In this document: in pieces, positions 16,490-24,680 of the stretch
Layout of the letters: every line of letters begins with the position of its first letter
Numbering within the stretch: the first letter of the stretch is position 1
From: Rhizobiaceae bacterium
GTDB taxonomy: Bacteria > Pseudomonadota > Alphaproteobacteria > Rhizobiales > Rhizobiaceae
Reading direction: 5' to 3'
Assembly: GCA_016742175.1 (NCBI GenBank)
Contig: JACVCH010000001.1
Coordinates: 434,001 to 498,000, forward strand
Length of the DNA: 64,000 nt
The notes under the pieces: generated by a model
What the model was told of the DNA's origin: nothing
Databases searched by the model: none
The model's input: the letters and a program-made list of their open reading frames with translations, nothing else
Position numbers and translations under genes: made by a program

Positions 16490-17101
16490 TCACGCCTCCG
16501 CCGGTTCGAGGATGCGCGTGGTGCGCGGCAGGCAGGCAAGCTCGCGCCGCGCGGCGAAGACGAGGTCGACGCCGCGCGGGAAACGGGCGCCGTTCTCGAG
16601 CCACTGCGACCGGAAGTCGACGGGCAGGGCGGTCGGCGCAAGGTTCGCGCGCCGCTCGATGCCGGGACCTTCGAGGAGAAGCGGTTCGCCGGAATCCAAA
16701 GCTTCGACGATCAGGACGAGGGTGGTCGAACGGTCCGGATAGTCCTGGCTGCCCTCGGCGAACGCGTCGAGGCGCGGCATGGACGACGGGTCGGCGACGA
16801 AGGCGAACCGGGCTTGCGCGGGGTCGTCGACGATCGTCGCGCCGGTCTGGTAGCGCAGCCATTCGATGACGACTTCGGTTGAAAGCGACGCATCGAGCCA
16901 GATGGACGTGTCCTGGTCGCACAGCGTCAGCGCGAGCGCGCCGGCGGTGGGCGAGAGGGGAGCGGGCGGTGTCGCGCCTGCCTTCACCTGCCGGCGGGTT
17001 CCGGGCTCGGCCATCGCGTCCATCACGGCGCGGAACGTCGCCTGTGCGTCGAAGACCGGATCGGAAAAGCCGCCTTCGAGGGCGGTCGTCGCGGCATTCA
17101 T
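16490..17101 (-). CDS. phnH: C-P lyase core subunit PhnH
   Basis: A 203-residue subunit of the C-P lyase core complex. It matches PhnH in size and in the segments FSDPVFDAQATFRAVMDAM near the N-terminus, LTLCDQDTSIWLD around residue 60 and FPRGVDLVFAA near the end. PhnH is a PLP-transferase-fold protein without cofactor, and its role in the complex is structural or assisting. It is coupled to phnG by a TGATG junction at 17101 and lies three bases before phnI. Confidence 0.93.
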   Translation of the reverse strand: MNAATTALEGGFSDPVFDAQATFRAVMDAMAEPGTRRQVKAGATPPAPLSPTAGALALTLCDQDTSIWLDASLSTEVVIEWLRYQTGATIVDDPAQARFAFVADPSSMPRLDAFAEGSQDYPDRSTTLVLIVEALDSGEPLLLEGPGIERRANLAPTALPVDFRSQWLENGARFPRGVDLVFAARRELACLPRTTRILEPAEA

Positions 17102-17571
17102 CAGTCTTCTCCCCGGACCATCGTGAAAAAGTCGACCTTGGTGGCGGCTGTTTCTTCCGCCCTGCGCCTTTCTCCGTCGGCCTCGGCGAGTGCGAGCGGT
17201 TCGAAGATCGCGGCGATGACGCTGTCGTGGAGCAAAGGGTTCTGGAAGGCGGCGTCGATCAATGCGGAGACCCTTGCCTTGGCGGCGTCGCGGCCGAGCG
17301 CATAGGCATGGCCGACTTCGCCGGTCTCGAGCTTGACGGAAGCTCGGGTGACCGTCGCCTCGCCCAGATTGAAGGCGTCGCCACCGCCGCCGATCCGGCC
17401 GCGCAGGGTGACGAGGCCGGTCTCGGGCTTGCGCATCTCCCGGTGCGCGGGCAGCGGGCCGAACGCGGCGAGCGCATGTTCGATCGCCGCGCGGGGCGTG
17501 CGGGCCAGAACGCCCATCAGGCGCTGCCGTTCGCTCTGGTCGGGTGCGGTGGGTGGCAAGATCATCTTCAC
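17101..17571 (-). CDS. phnG: C-P lyase core subunit PhnG
   Basis: A 156-residue small subunit, first gene of the C-P lyase block. Family segments are RQRLMGVLART near residue 15, GEATVTRASVKLETGEVGHAY near 70 and the C-terminal TKVDFFTMVRGED. The annotated start is a GTG at 17571; an ATG two codons later (17565) is equally possible, as no strong ribosome-binding site is visible for either. The 80-base gap to the divergent regulator gene phnF contains a Pho box and an inverted repeat directly against the start codon. Confidence 0.92.
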   Translation of the reverse strand: MKMILPPTAPDQSERQRLMGVLARTPRAAIEHALAAFGPLPAHREMRKPETGLVTLRGRIGGGGDAFNLGEATVTRASVKLETGEVGHAYALGRDAAKARVSALIDAAFQNPLLHDSVIAAIFEPLALAEADGERRRAEETAATKVDFFTMVRGED

Positions 17572-17591
17572 TTGTCCGGTTTTCTAGACAA
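17572..17591. promoter_or_regulatory. inverted repeat TTGTC-N10-GACAA, candidate PhnF operator
   Basis: The perfect five-base arms TTGTC (17572-17576) and GACAA (17587-17591) flank a ten-base AT-rich centre, immediately upstream of the phnG start and between the Pho box and the gene. GntR-family repressors bind short inverted repeats in such positions. Binding by the divergent PhnF is inferred from location only. Confidence 0.4.
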
Positions 17592-17621
17592 CCGTATGAT
17601 GAGGTCAATTACGGGCGTTTC

Positions 17622-17639
17622 GTGACGGCCCGATGACAG
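17622..17639 (-). promoter_or_regulatory. Pho box upstream of phnGHIJKL
   Basis: Read on the minus strand: CTGTCAT-CGGG-CCGTCAC. The first heptamer is a perfect PhoB half-site and the second differs by one base from CTGTCAC; the four-base spacer gives the required 11-base pitch. It is 50 bases from the phnG start, so a PhoB-activated promoter could start transcription close to the inverted repeat at 17572-17591. This is the best-placed PhoB site of the phn locus. Confidence 0.75.
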
Positions 17640-17651
17640 GAGGCGAGATCG

Positions 17652-18392
17652 ATGGATGGCACGATCCGGCGGGCGGGCGGCGTCGCCTTGTGGCGGCAGG
17701 CGGCGGACCGGCTGCGCGACATGATCGACGGCGGCGAATTCGCGCAGACGCAGCGTCTGCCGTCGGAGGCCGAACTCGCGCTCCGCTTCGGGATCAACCG
17801 CCACACGCTGCGGGCGGCGATTGCCGGACTGGTGCGCGAGGGGCTGTTGCGCAGCGAGCAGGGGCGAGGAACCTTCGTCGCCGCGCAGGATCGGCTGTCC
17901 TATCCGATCGGGCAGCGCACGCGCTTTTCAGAAGGGCTGGACGGGCAGGCGAGCGATCTGAAGACGCTCGTTCTCGACGAGACGCGCGAAGCGGCCGGCC
18001 AGAAGCTGGCCGGTTCGCTAGGCGTCGAGCAGGGGGTCGAACTCGTACGGCTCGACACGATCGGCTTTGCCGACCAGGTTCCGGTTTCGGTCGCCACGCA
18101 CTGGTTCGAGGCTGCGCGCGTTCCCGACATCGGCGCGCTCCTGCGTGCGACGGGGTCGATCTCGAAGTCGCTGGCGGCGGTCGGGATGGGCGACTATGTC
18201 CGCGCATCGACGCGGATCACGGCGCGGCGGGCATCGGCGCGCGATGGCGAGGCGCTGCGGCTCTCCGAAGGCGCGCCGGTGCTGATGGTCGAGGCGGTGA
18301 ACGCGCATGGCGGGCGGCCGATCCAGGTGTCGCGCAGCCGCTTCGCCGCCGACCGGATCGAACTGACGGTCGGCGACCACGGCGGAACATAG
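17652..18392 (+). CDS. phnF: GntR-family phosphonate regulator PhnF (UTRA domain)
   Basis: A 246-residue regulator. The winged helix at residues about 12-75 includes [20 protein letters not shown] and the wing [15 protein letters not shown] ligand-binding domain follows, ending in [16 protein letters not shown]. In characterised systems PhnF represses phn or phosphate-uptake genes. It is divergent from phnG, with a ribosome-binding GGAGG six bases before the start region. Because the Pho box points toward phnG, the cluster probably combines PhoB activation with PhnF control. Confidence 0.9.
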   Translation: MDGTIRRAGGVALWRQAADRLRDMIDGGEFAQTQRLPSEAELALRFGINRHTLRAAIAGLVREGLLRSEQGRGTFVAAQDRLSYPIGQRTRFSEGLDGQASDLKTLVLDETREAAGQKLAGSLGVEQGVELVRLDTIGFADQVPVSVATHWFEAARVPDIGALLRATGSISKSLAAVGMGDYVRASTRITARRASARDGEALRLSEGAPVLMVEAVNAHGGRPIQVSRSRFAADRIELTVGDHGGT

Positions 18393-18481
18393 ACGTCGCT
18401 TATGCGAATCGGCCGATTATTTCATTGAGCGCGCGGGCTGTGCGGCGCATCTCTAGGCCCGGATCGAGCGGGACGGGTGTG

Positions 18482-19153
18482 ATGGGCGTCGTCGTACAGA
18501 ACATCGAGCGGGCCGAGGCCGGAATCATCGAACGGCTTGCCGCCTGCGGCGTCGCCACGGTGCACGAGGCGCAGGGGCGGACGGGGCTCCTCGCCAGCCA
18601 CATGCGGCCGATCTACCGCGGCGCGCGGATCGCGGGGAGCGCGGTGACGATCTCGGCGCCGCCCGGCGACAACTGGATGATCCATGTGGCGATCGAGCAG
18701 TTGCGGGCGGGCGACATCCTGCTTCTGGCCCCGACGAGCCCGTGCGAGGACGGCTATTTCGGCGATCTTCTGGCCACTTCGGCGATGGCGCGCGGCTGCA
18801 GGGGGCTGGTGATCGATGCGGGCGTGCGCGATGTGGCTGACCTGACGCAGATGCAGTTCCCGGTCTGGTCGAAGGCGATCTTCGCGCAAGGGACGGTCAA
18901 GGAAACGCTCGGCTCGGTCAACGTGCCGGTCGTCTGCGCCGGTGCGCTGGTCCATCCGGGCGACGTGGTCGTCGCGGACGATGACGGCGTCTGCGTCGTC
19001 AGGCGCGCGATGGCTGCCGAAGTCGCCGACAAGGCGGAGGCGCGGGTCGCGGCCGAGGACGAGAAGCGCACGCGCATGGCCGCCGGCGAACTCGGGCTCG
19101 ACATCTACAAGATGCGCGAGAGGCTCGCCGCCAGGGGCCTGAAATACATCTGA
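18482..19153 (+). CDS. RraA/LigK-like aldolase-decarboxylase family protein
   Basis: A 223-residue protein of the RraA-like fold. Segments such as [14 protein letters not shown] (with the R-D pair that contacts ligand and metal), [14 protein letters not shown] and [13 protein letters not shown] resemble 4-carboxy-4-hydroxy-2-oxoadipate aldolase / oxaloacetate decarboxylases (LigK, GalC). True RraA RNase inhibitors are shorter. The product would cleave a hydroxy-oxo-dicarboxylate to pyruvate. The ATG at 18482 is chosen; the frame is open upstream within phnF but out of its frame. It lies between phnF and a TRAP transporter operon and could serve that catabolic locus. Confidence 0.72.
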   Translation: MGVVVQNIERAEAGIIERLAACGVATVHEAQGRTGLLASHMRPIYRGARIAGSAVTISAPPGDNWMIHVAIEQLRAGDILLLAPTSPCEDGYFGDLLATSAMARGCRGLVIDAGVRDVADLTQMQFPVWSKAIFAQGTVKETLGSVNVPVVCAGALVHPGDVVVADDDGVCVVRRAMAAEVADKAEARVAAEDEKRTRMAAGELGLDIYKMRERLAARGLKYI

Positions 19154-19286
19154 CAGGCTTCCGTCGGTCGCCGCCGCCCGGGCGGGTTCGCCTTCGCAAA
19201 TCTTTTGCATAGGGCGCGCCTATTTGTCGTGATCAACGATGGAGCGTAATCCTTCGCTGCCTATTTGATGAGCGAGGAACCCCATC

Positions 19287-20276
19287 ATGAACATGCCCTT
19301 CAAGGCCAACAAGATTCTCGGCAGCGCAATTGCAGCCGCTCTCCTTTCCACCGCAACCGTCCACGCCGCAGACGTCGAGATCCGCCTCGGCCACGTGCTC
19401 GCCGAAAGCCATAGCTGGCACCAGGCCGCGCTCGGCTTTGCCGAACAGGTTGCCGCAGAGACTGACGGCCGCGTCGAAGTGCGCGTCTTCCCGTCCGGCC
19501 AGCTCGGTACCGAAACCGAAGTGATCGAAGGCCTGCAGTTCGGCTCGGTCCAGGCCGCCATCATCGGCAGCGGGTCGTTCCAATCGATCGAGCCCAAGCT
19601 CGGCATCATCGAGATGCCCTATGCGTGGTCTTCGCGCGAGGTCGCGTTCGAGGCGCTCGACGGCGAATTCGGCGACCAGCTTGCCGCGCTCCTGGCCGAA
19701 AAGGGCATCGTCAACCTCGCCTGGTGGGAAAACGGCTACCGCAACATCACCAACAATCGCGGCCCGGTCGAGACGCCGGAAGACCTTGCCGGTCTGAAGA
19801 TCCGCGTGACGCCGGATCCGATCCGCCTCGCGACCTTCCAGGCATTCGGCGCCGAGCCCGCGCCGCTCGCCTTCGGCGAACTCTACTCCGCACTCCAGCA
19901 GGGCGTGTTCGACGCGCAGGAGAACCCGGTCTCGATCATTCTCGGCTCGTCCTTCTACGAAGTGCAGGATTATCTGTCGCTCTCCGAGCATGTGTGGGGC
20001 GCAGCTTCCCTCGTCATCTCGCAATCGGTCTGGGACCAGATCTCGGCGGAAGACCAGCCGGTTGTGCAGGCGGCGGCCGAGGCTTGGCGCGACAAGCAGC
20101 GCGAGATGGTCGGCTCGGCGAGCGCCGAGGTGATCGCCGAGCTCGAGGAAAAGGGCATGCAGGTCAACGAGGTCGACAAGGCCGCCTTCATCGAAGCCTC
20201 CAAGCCGATCTGGGAGGCGCAGGCCGAGACCTTCGGCCCCGAGCTGATGTCGGCGATCGAGGCCTTCCGCCAGTGA
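19287..20276 (+). CDS. TRAP transporter solute-binding protein DctP-type
   Basis: A 329-residue periplasmic protein with a signal peptide ending at VHAA (residues about 1-27). It carries the DctP-family pattern: IRLGHVLAESHSWHQAA at the mature N-terminus, GQLGTETEVIEGLQFGSVQ near 75, and the ligand-contact region GLKIRVTPDPI near 170, where an arginine binds a carboxylate. It therefore probably binds an organic acid. It is followed directly by a cupin gene (four-base overlap) and then the two membrane subunits. The ATG follows GAGGAA. Confidence 0.92.
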   Translation: MNMPFKANKILGSAIAAALLSTATVHAADVEIRLGHVLAESHSWHQAALGFAEQVAAETDGRVEVRVFPSGQLGTETEVIEGLQFGSVQAAIIGSGSFQSIEPKLGIIEMPYAWSSREVAFEALDGEFGDQLAALLAEKGIVNLAWWENGYRNITNNRGPVETPEDLAGLKIRVTPDPIRLATFQAFGAEPAPLAFGELYSALQQGVFDAQENPVSIILGSSFYEVQDYLSLSEHVWGAASLVISQSVWDQISAEDQPVVQAAAEAWRDKQREMVGSASAEVIAELEEKGMQVNEVDKAAFIEASKPIWEAQAETFGPELMSAIEAFRQ

Positions 20277-20683
20277 GCGAGCTCGTCTGCGAGGTCATCG
20301 AACTGGACGGGATCGAACCCGTTCAGCTCTTCGATTTCCAGCAAAAGGTGCTGTTCTCGCCGAAGGAACGCGGCGAGGGCTTCATCAAGTTCGCCGTGAC
20401 GACGGGAAAGCGCGGCGCCAAGAGCGTCGCGCATTCCCATCCGCGCGACGAGGTGACGCTGACGCTGAAAGGCGAGGCGATCCTCAGGGCGAACGGCAAG
20501 GAATATCACCTGCGCGAAGGCTCGGCCGTGCGCCTGCCGCCGGGGCTTGACCACACGGTCGAGGTGATCTCGGACGAGTGGGTGGTGGTCGCCGCCTATT
20601 GCGACGAATGCTCGCTGTGCCGCGCCGACATCAAGATACCTCCAACCGCCAGGACGGAACGCCTCGATGGTGGACAAGTCTGA
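20273..20683 (+). CDS. cupin-domain protein within TRAP operon
   Basis: A 136-residue protein with a single cupin barrel. Metal-binding residues appear as SHPRDE in the first motif (His, His and Glu from AHSHPRDEVTLTL) and PPGLDHTVEV in the second. A cysteine pair, CDECSLC, lies near residue 115. The GTG start at 20273 overlaps the dctP stop (GTGA), and the 3' end overlaps the dctQ start by 17 bases, so it is coupled to both. It could be a small sensor, isomerase or dioxygenase acting on the transported acid. The function is unknown. Confidence 0.75.
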   Translation: MSELVCEVIELDGIEPVQLFDFQQKVLFSPKERGEGFIKFAVTTGKRGAKSVAHSHPRDEVTLTLKGEAILRANGKEYHLREGSAVRLPPGLDHTVEVISDEWVVVAAYCDECSLCRADIKIPPTARTERLDGGQV

Positions 20684-21155
20684 AACGAAATCGGGCGTCG
20701 CGCGCGCCGTCGGCCTGCTCGACGGCGCGGCGCTTTTCGCCGGATCGGTGGGCGTCGTCGCCTTTACCGTGATCGTCGTCTACGTGGTCGCGGCACGCTA
20801 CGTGCTCGGCCAGACGCCGTTCTGGGCCGAGGAACTGCCGCGCCTTCTCCTGATCTGGGTGACGTTCATTGGCGCGATCGCCGCGTTTGCGCGCGGCTCG
20901 CATTTCGAGGCGGGCATCCTGCCGCTGATCGTCAAGAGCGAAGGCGCGCAGCGCGTCGCCCGGCTGGTCGCGGCGCTCGCATCGGTCGTCTTCCTCGTCA
21001 TACTCGCCAAGACGGGCTTCGACATCACGAAGCACACCTGGGGCAACATGACGACGGCGCTGCGCTGGCCCGTGGGGCTGACCTATCTCGCGCTGCCGAT
21101 CTGCTGCTCCCTTTCCGCACTCGCCGTTCTCGGCCGCATCCTGGCCAGGGATTGA
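20667..21155 (+). CDS. TRAP transporter small permease DctQ-type
   Basis: A 162-residue membrane protein with four predicted hydrophobic helices (residues about 20-45, 55-75, 95-115 and 130-150). It carries the DctQ-family segment FWAEELPRLLLIWVTFIGA. It forms the small membrane subunit that associates with DctM. The start lies inside the end of the cupin gene and the stop is four bases before dctM. Sodium-driven uptake of organic acids is the established role of the family. Confidence 0.9.
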   Translation: MVDKSETKSGVARAVGLLDGAALFAGSVGVVAFTVIVVYVVAARYVLGQTPFWAEELPRLLLIWVTFIGAIAAFARGSHFEAGILPLIVKSEGAQRVARLVAALASVVFLVILAKTGFDITKHTWGNMTTALRWPVGLTYLALPICCSLSALAVLGRILARD

Positions 21156-21159
21156 CGAC

Positions 21160-22443
21160 ATGACATTCGAACTCGTTCTCCTTCTCGGTGTCTTCGTGGC
21201 GCTCGTCCTGATCGACGCGCCCATCGCGGTCGCGCTCGGGCTTGCCTCGGTCGTCTACATCCTCGTCGCCGACCTCGCGCCGATGATCGTCGTCGCGCAG
21301 CGCGCGGTCGCGGGCATCGACTCGTTCACGCTGCTCGCCATCCCGCTCTTCCTGCTCGCCGGGCTCCTGATGGTCCATGGCGGTCTGGCGCCGCGCATCG
21401 TGCGGCTGTGCTCGGCGATCGTCGGGCGCACGACCGGCGGCCTTGCCATCGTCATGGTCGCGGCCTGCATGCTCTTCGGCTCGCTGTCGGGCTCGGGCGT
21501 CGCGGACGTCGTCGCCATCGGCACGATGATGCTGCCGGCAATGAAGGCGCGCGGCTATGACGAGGGCTTCTCCGCCTCGCTGCTTGGCACCGCCGGCTCG
21601 CTCGGAACGGTCATCCCGCCCTCGATCGTGCTGATCGTCTACGGCACGGCGACCAATTCCTCGATCGGCCAGCTCTTCATCGCCTCGATCATTCCGGGCA
21701 TCCTGCTCGGCGCGGGCCTGATGGTCGTCGCCTATGTCATCTCGCGAAAGAACGGCTGGAAGGGCGGCGACGCGTTCTCGTGGCCCGAGTTCTGGAGCGC
21801 CCTGCGCGGCTCGCTCCTCGCGCTCGCCGCGCCGATCATCATCGTCGGCGGCATCCGCGGCGGCTTCTTCACGCCGACAGAGGCGGCGGGCATCGGCGTT
21901 CTTTACGCCATCATCGTCGGCGGCTTCGTCTATCGCGAACTGACCTTCCCGCTGATCGGCAGCCTCCTGCGCCAGACGACGGAGATGACCGGGGCGATCC
22001 TGATCGTCATCGCCAGCGCCTCGATCTTCGGATGGATTCTCGCTGCCGAGCAGGTGCCGCAGATCGCTGTCGACGCGATCTCCGGCTTCACCGACAGCGC
22101 AACCATCGCGCTTCTCCTGATGATGGCGGTGGTGCTGGTGCTCGGCACCTTCATGGAATCGATCGCGATCATCCTCGTTCTGGCGCCGGTGTTCCTGCCG
22201 ATCCTCAGGGTCTACGAGATCGATCCGGTCTATTTCGGCATCCTCCTGACGATCAACCTTGCGATCGGCGCCAACACGCCGCCGCTCGGCATCGACCTGA
22301 TGGCGGCCTGCCGGGTGGGCGGCATCCCGATGTCGCGCGCCTTCGGCTACCTCGTGCCGTTCATCGGCGTGATGATCGCCATACTCGTCTTCCTTGTCTT
22401 CGTGCCGTGGATCGTGACCGACCTGCCGCATTTGATCTTCTGA
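21160..22443 (+). CDS. TRAP transporter large permease DctM-type
   Basis: A 427-residue polytopic protein (about 12 hydrophobic helices) forming the transport channel of the TRAP system. Family segments include FGSLSGSGVADVVAIGTMM near residue 105, PPSIVLIVYG near 150 and INLAIGANTPPLGIDLM near 365. It lies four bases after dctQ, and the ATG follows a short purine run. Together with the binding protein and DctQ it imports a carboxylate, possibly the substrate or product of the amidohydrolase encoded next. Confidence 0.93.
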   Translation: MTFELVLLLGVFVALVLIDAPIAVALGLASVVYILVADLAPMIVVAQRAVAGIDSFTLLAIPLFLLAGLLMVHGGLAPRIVRLCSAIVGRTTGGLAIVMVAACMLFGSLSGSGVADVVAIGTMMLPAMKARGYDEGFSASLLGTAGSLGTVIPPSIVLIVYGTATNSSIGQLFIASIIPGILLGAGLMVVAYVISRKNGWKGGDAFSWPEFWSALRGSLLALAAPIIIVGGIRGGFFTPTEAAGIGVLYAIIVGGFVYRELTFPLIGSLLRQTTEMTGAILIVIASASIFGWILAAEQVPQIAVDAISGFTDSATIALLLMMAVVLVLGTFMESIAIILVLAPVFLPILRVYEIDPVYFGILLTINLAIGANTPPLGIDLMAACRVGGIPMSRAFGYLVPFIGVMIAILVFLVFVPWIVTDLPHLIF

Positions 22444-22486
22444 CGGTCAAGCCGTTCCCAAATCCAAGCTTTTCAAGAGGATGAAG

Positions 22487-23734
22487 ATGACCTTCACGCC
22501 TGATGCCCGCATGTCGCTCGAACGCTTCTGGACCACCATCGAACGCTCCGCCGAAATCGGCGTCGGCCGGCCGGGCGGGCTGGCGCGACTGACGCTGTCG
22601 GATGCCGACCGCCAGATGCGCGACCAGTTCGTCGCCTGGTGCCAAGAGACGGGGCTCACCGTTACGATCGACGAGATCGGCTCGATCTTCGCAAGGCGCG
22701 AGGGAACCGATCCAACGGCCGACCCGATCCTGGTGGGCAGCCATCTCGACACGCAGATCAATGGCGGGCGCTATGACGGCATCGCCGGCGTGCTCGCCGG
22801 GCTCGAGCTTTGCCGCACGCTCGACGATCTCGACCATGTGACGCGCCGGCCGATCGAGATCGTGAACTGGACGAACGAGGAAGGCTGCCGCTATTCGCCG
22901 CCGATGGTCGCGTCGGGCTGCTTCGTCGGCGCCTATGCGCCCGACTGGGTGCGGGAGCGGATCGGCGACGACGGCTCGCGTTTCGGCGACGAGCTGGAGA
23001 AGATTGGCTATCGCGGCGAAGCAACCTGCGGACCGCGCCCGGTCGACGCCTATTTCGAGCTGCACATCGAGCAGGGGCCAATCCTCGACGCCGAAGGATA
23101 CGAGGTCGGCGTCGTCACCAGCGGCTTCCCGAGCCACGGGATGCTGGCGCGCTTTTCCGGCGAGACGGCGCATACCGGACCCTGGCCGATGGAACTGCGC
23201 CGCAACGCGCTCGCCGCAGGCGCACGCTGGCTGACGGCCGTCGACGACCTCGGCATGGAATTCGCCGGGACCGGCGGCAAGGCAACCGCGGCGCGGCTCG
23301 CGGCATGGCCGAACAAGCCGGGCATCCTGTCCGATACGGCCGATGCCGTCTGCGACGTGCGGCACGAGAACCCGGCCACGACGAAGGTCATGGCCGAGCG
23401 CATGCGCCGTTCGCTCCACGAGGCCGCCGCGCGCAATGGCTGCGGCGCCGAGATTCTCGACGAGTGGCTCTGGGGCGGCGACATCTTCGATGCGGGCCTC
23501 GTCGGATCGGTTCGCGACCATGCCGGCCGGCTCGGCTATCGCTGGCGCGACATTGCCAGCCAGGCCGGTCACGACGCCTATTTCATGGCCCGGCATTGCC
23601 CGACCGCGATGGTGTTCACGCCTTGCCGGGGCGGTATCACCCACAACAATGGCGAGCATTGCGAACCGTCCGATTTTCGCGCGGGGCTTGACGTGCTTCT
23701 CCATGCCGTCGTTGAACGGGCGGACCGGAACTGA
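22487..23734 (+). CDS. M20 amidohydrolase, N-carbamoyl-amino-acid hydrolase/allantoate type
   Basis: A 415-residue binuclear-metal amidase of the hydantoinase/carbamoylase group. Metal ligands are recognisable in GSHLDTQINGGRYDG, in the NEEG segment and in YFELHIEQGP. A C-terminal substrate-binding stretch with AGHDAYFMA and ITHNNGEHC follows. Such enzymes release CO2 and ammonia from N-carbamoyl amino acids, allantoate or ureidoglycolate. An ATG at 22487 lies six bases after AAGAGG; an ATG at 22481 directly abuts that site and is less likely. With the TRAP genes and the next reductase it suggests uptake and breakdown of a ureido or amino acid compound. Confidence 0.82.
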   Translation: MTFTPDARMSLERFWTTIERSAEIGVGRPGGLARLTLSDADRQMRDQFVAWCQETGLTVTIDEIGSIFARREGTDPTADPILVGSHLDTQINGGRYDGIAGVLAGLELCRTLDDLDHVTRRPIEIVNWTNEEGCRYSPPMVASGCFVGAYAPDWVRERIGDDGSRFGDELEKIGYRGEATCGPRPVDAYFELHIEQGPILDAEGYEVGVVTSGFPSHGMLARFSGETAHTGPWPMELRRNALAAGARWLTAVDDLGMEFAGTGGKATAARLAAWPNKPGILSDTADAVCDVRHENPATTKVMAERMRRSLHEAAARNGCGAEILDEWLWGGDIFDAGLVGSVRDHAGRLGYRWRDIASQAGHDAYFMARHCPTAMVFTPCRGGITHNNGEHCEPSDFRAGLDVLLHAVVERADRN

Positions 23735-23744
23735 GGAGACAGGC

Positions 23745-24680
23745 ATGCAGATGATCGGCGAACACGAGCTTGCGGAGCGGCTCGGCTGGCCCGAACTGAT
23801 CGGCGCGATCGAAACGGAGCTGAAGGCCGGGCGAGTGACGTCGCCTGAGCGCTCGAACATCGCGATCCCGATGCCGAGCGGCGGCACGTCCAACCTGCTC
23901 GTCATGCCTGCCTGGGTTGAGGGCGAATCGCTGGGCGTGAAGCTCGTCACCTTCTTTCCCGAGAACGGGGCGATGGGCCTGTCGACGATCAATGCCAGCT
24001 ATGCGCTGTTCTCCGGCGCGGACGGGAGGCTTCAGGCCGTCATCGAGGGCGACGAGCTGACGGCGCGGCGTACGGCCGCCGCCTCCGCGCTCGCTGCGCG
24101 GTTCCTCGCAAGGCGGGATGCCAGGCGGCTTCTCGTCGTCGGTACGGGGCAGCTCTCCGCCAAGGTCGCCGCCGCCCATGCAAGCGTGCGGTCCTATGAG
24201 CGGATCGAAATTTATGGCCGAAGCGCCGACAAGGCCGCGGCCGTCGTCGCGGCTCTGGTAAAGGACGGGATCGCCGCGCATGTCGCCGGCGACCTCGACG
24301 CGGCCGTCGCCGAGGCCGACGTGATCTCGTCGGTGACGAGTTCGACGGTTCCACTGATCCGCGGCGCCCATGTGAAGCCGGGCACACATGTTGACCTGAT
24401 CGGTGCGTTCAAGGACGACATGCGCGAGAGCGACGATGCTCTGGTAACAAAGGCGAGCCTTTTCGTCGATTTCCGGCCAGGCGCGATGAAGGCCGGCGAT
24501 CTGGCGCAGCCGCTGGCGGCGGGGCTCATCCGCGAGGCCGACATCAAGGCAGACGTTGCGGAACTCGCTTCCGGAAAGCATCCGGGCCGGACATCCGACG
24601 AAGAGATCACCTTCTTCAAGTCTGCCGGATTCTCGCTGCTCGATCTCGCCGCCGCGCGGCTCGCCGTCGCTCAGGCCTGA
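23745..24680 (+). CDS. ornithine cyclodeaminase/mu-crystallin family protein
   Basis: A 311-residue NAD(P)-dependent enzyme. The N-terminal substrate domain carries GVKLVTFFPEN (catalytic lysine region) near residue 70. The Rossmann motif is LLVVGTGQLSAKVA near 128, and DLIGAFKDDMRE lies near 225. Family members are ornithine cyclodeaminases, ketimine reductases, or alanine and lysine dehydrogenases, and the exact reaction cannot be told. GAGGAG lies seven bases before the ATG at 23745, ten bases after the amidohydrolase stop. The 3' end overlaps the convergent LysR gene by ten bases. Confidence 0.8.
   Translation: MQMIGEHELAERLGWPELIGAIETELKAGRVTSPERSNIAIPMPSGGTSNLLVMPAWVEGESLGVKLVTFFPENGAMGLSTINASYALFSGADGRLQAVIEGDELTARRTAAASALAARFLARRDARRLLVVGTGQLSAKVAAAHASVRSYERIEIYGRSADKAAAVVAALVKDGIAAHVAGDLDAAVAEADVISSVTSSTVPLIRGAHVKPGTHVDLIGAFKDDMRESDDALVTKASLFVDFRPGAMKAGDLAQPLAAGLIREADIKADVAELASGKHPGRTSDEEITFFKSAGFSLLDLAAARLAVAQA

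Noticed and set aside
5609-18392. A phnP gene within the phosphonate locus
   Set aside because: No metallo-beta-lactamase motif (H-x-H-x-D-H) was found in any frame of the cluster; the nearest functional candidate is the 2H protein.
18407-18418. AATCGGCCGATT palindrome after phnF considered as a terminator
   Set aside because: It has no loop or T-tract. It could be an operator, but nothing ties it to a regulator.
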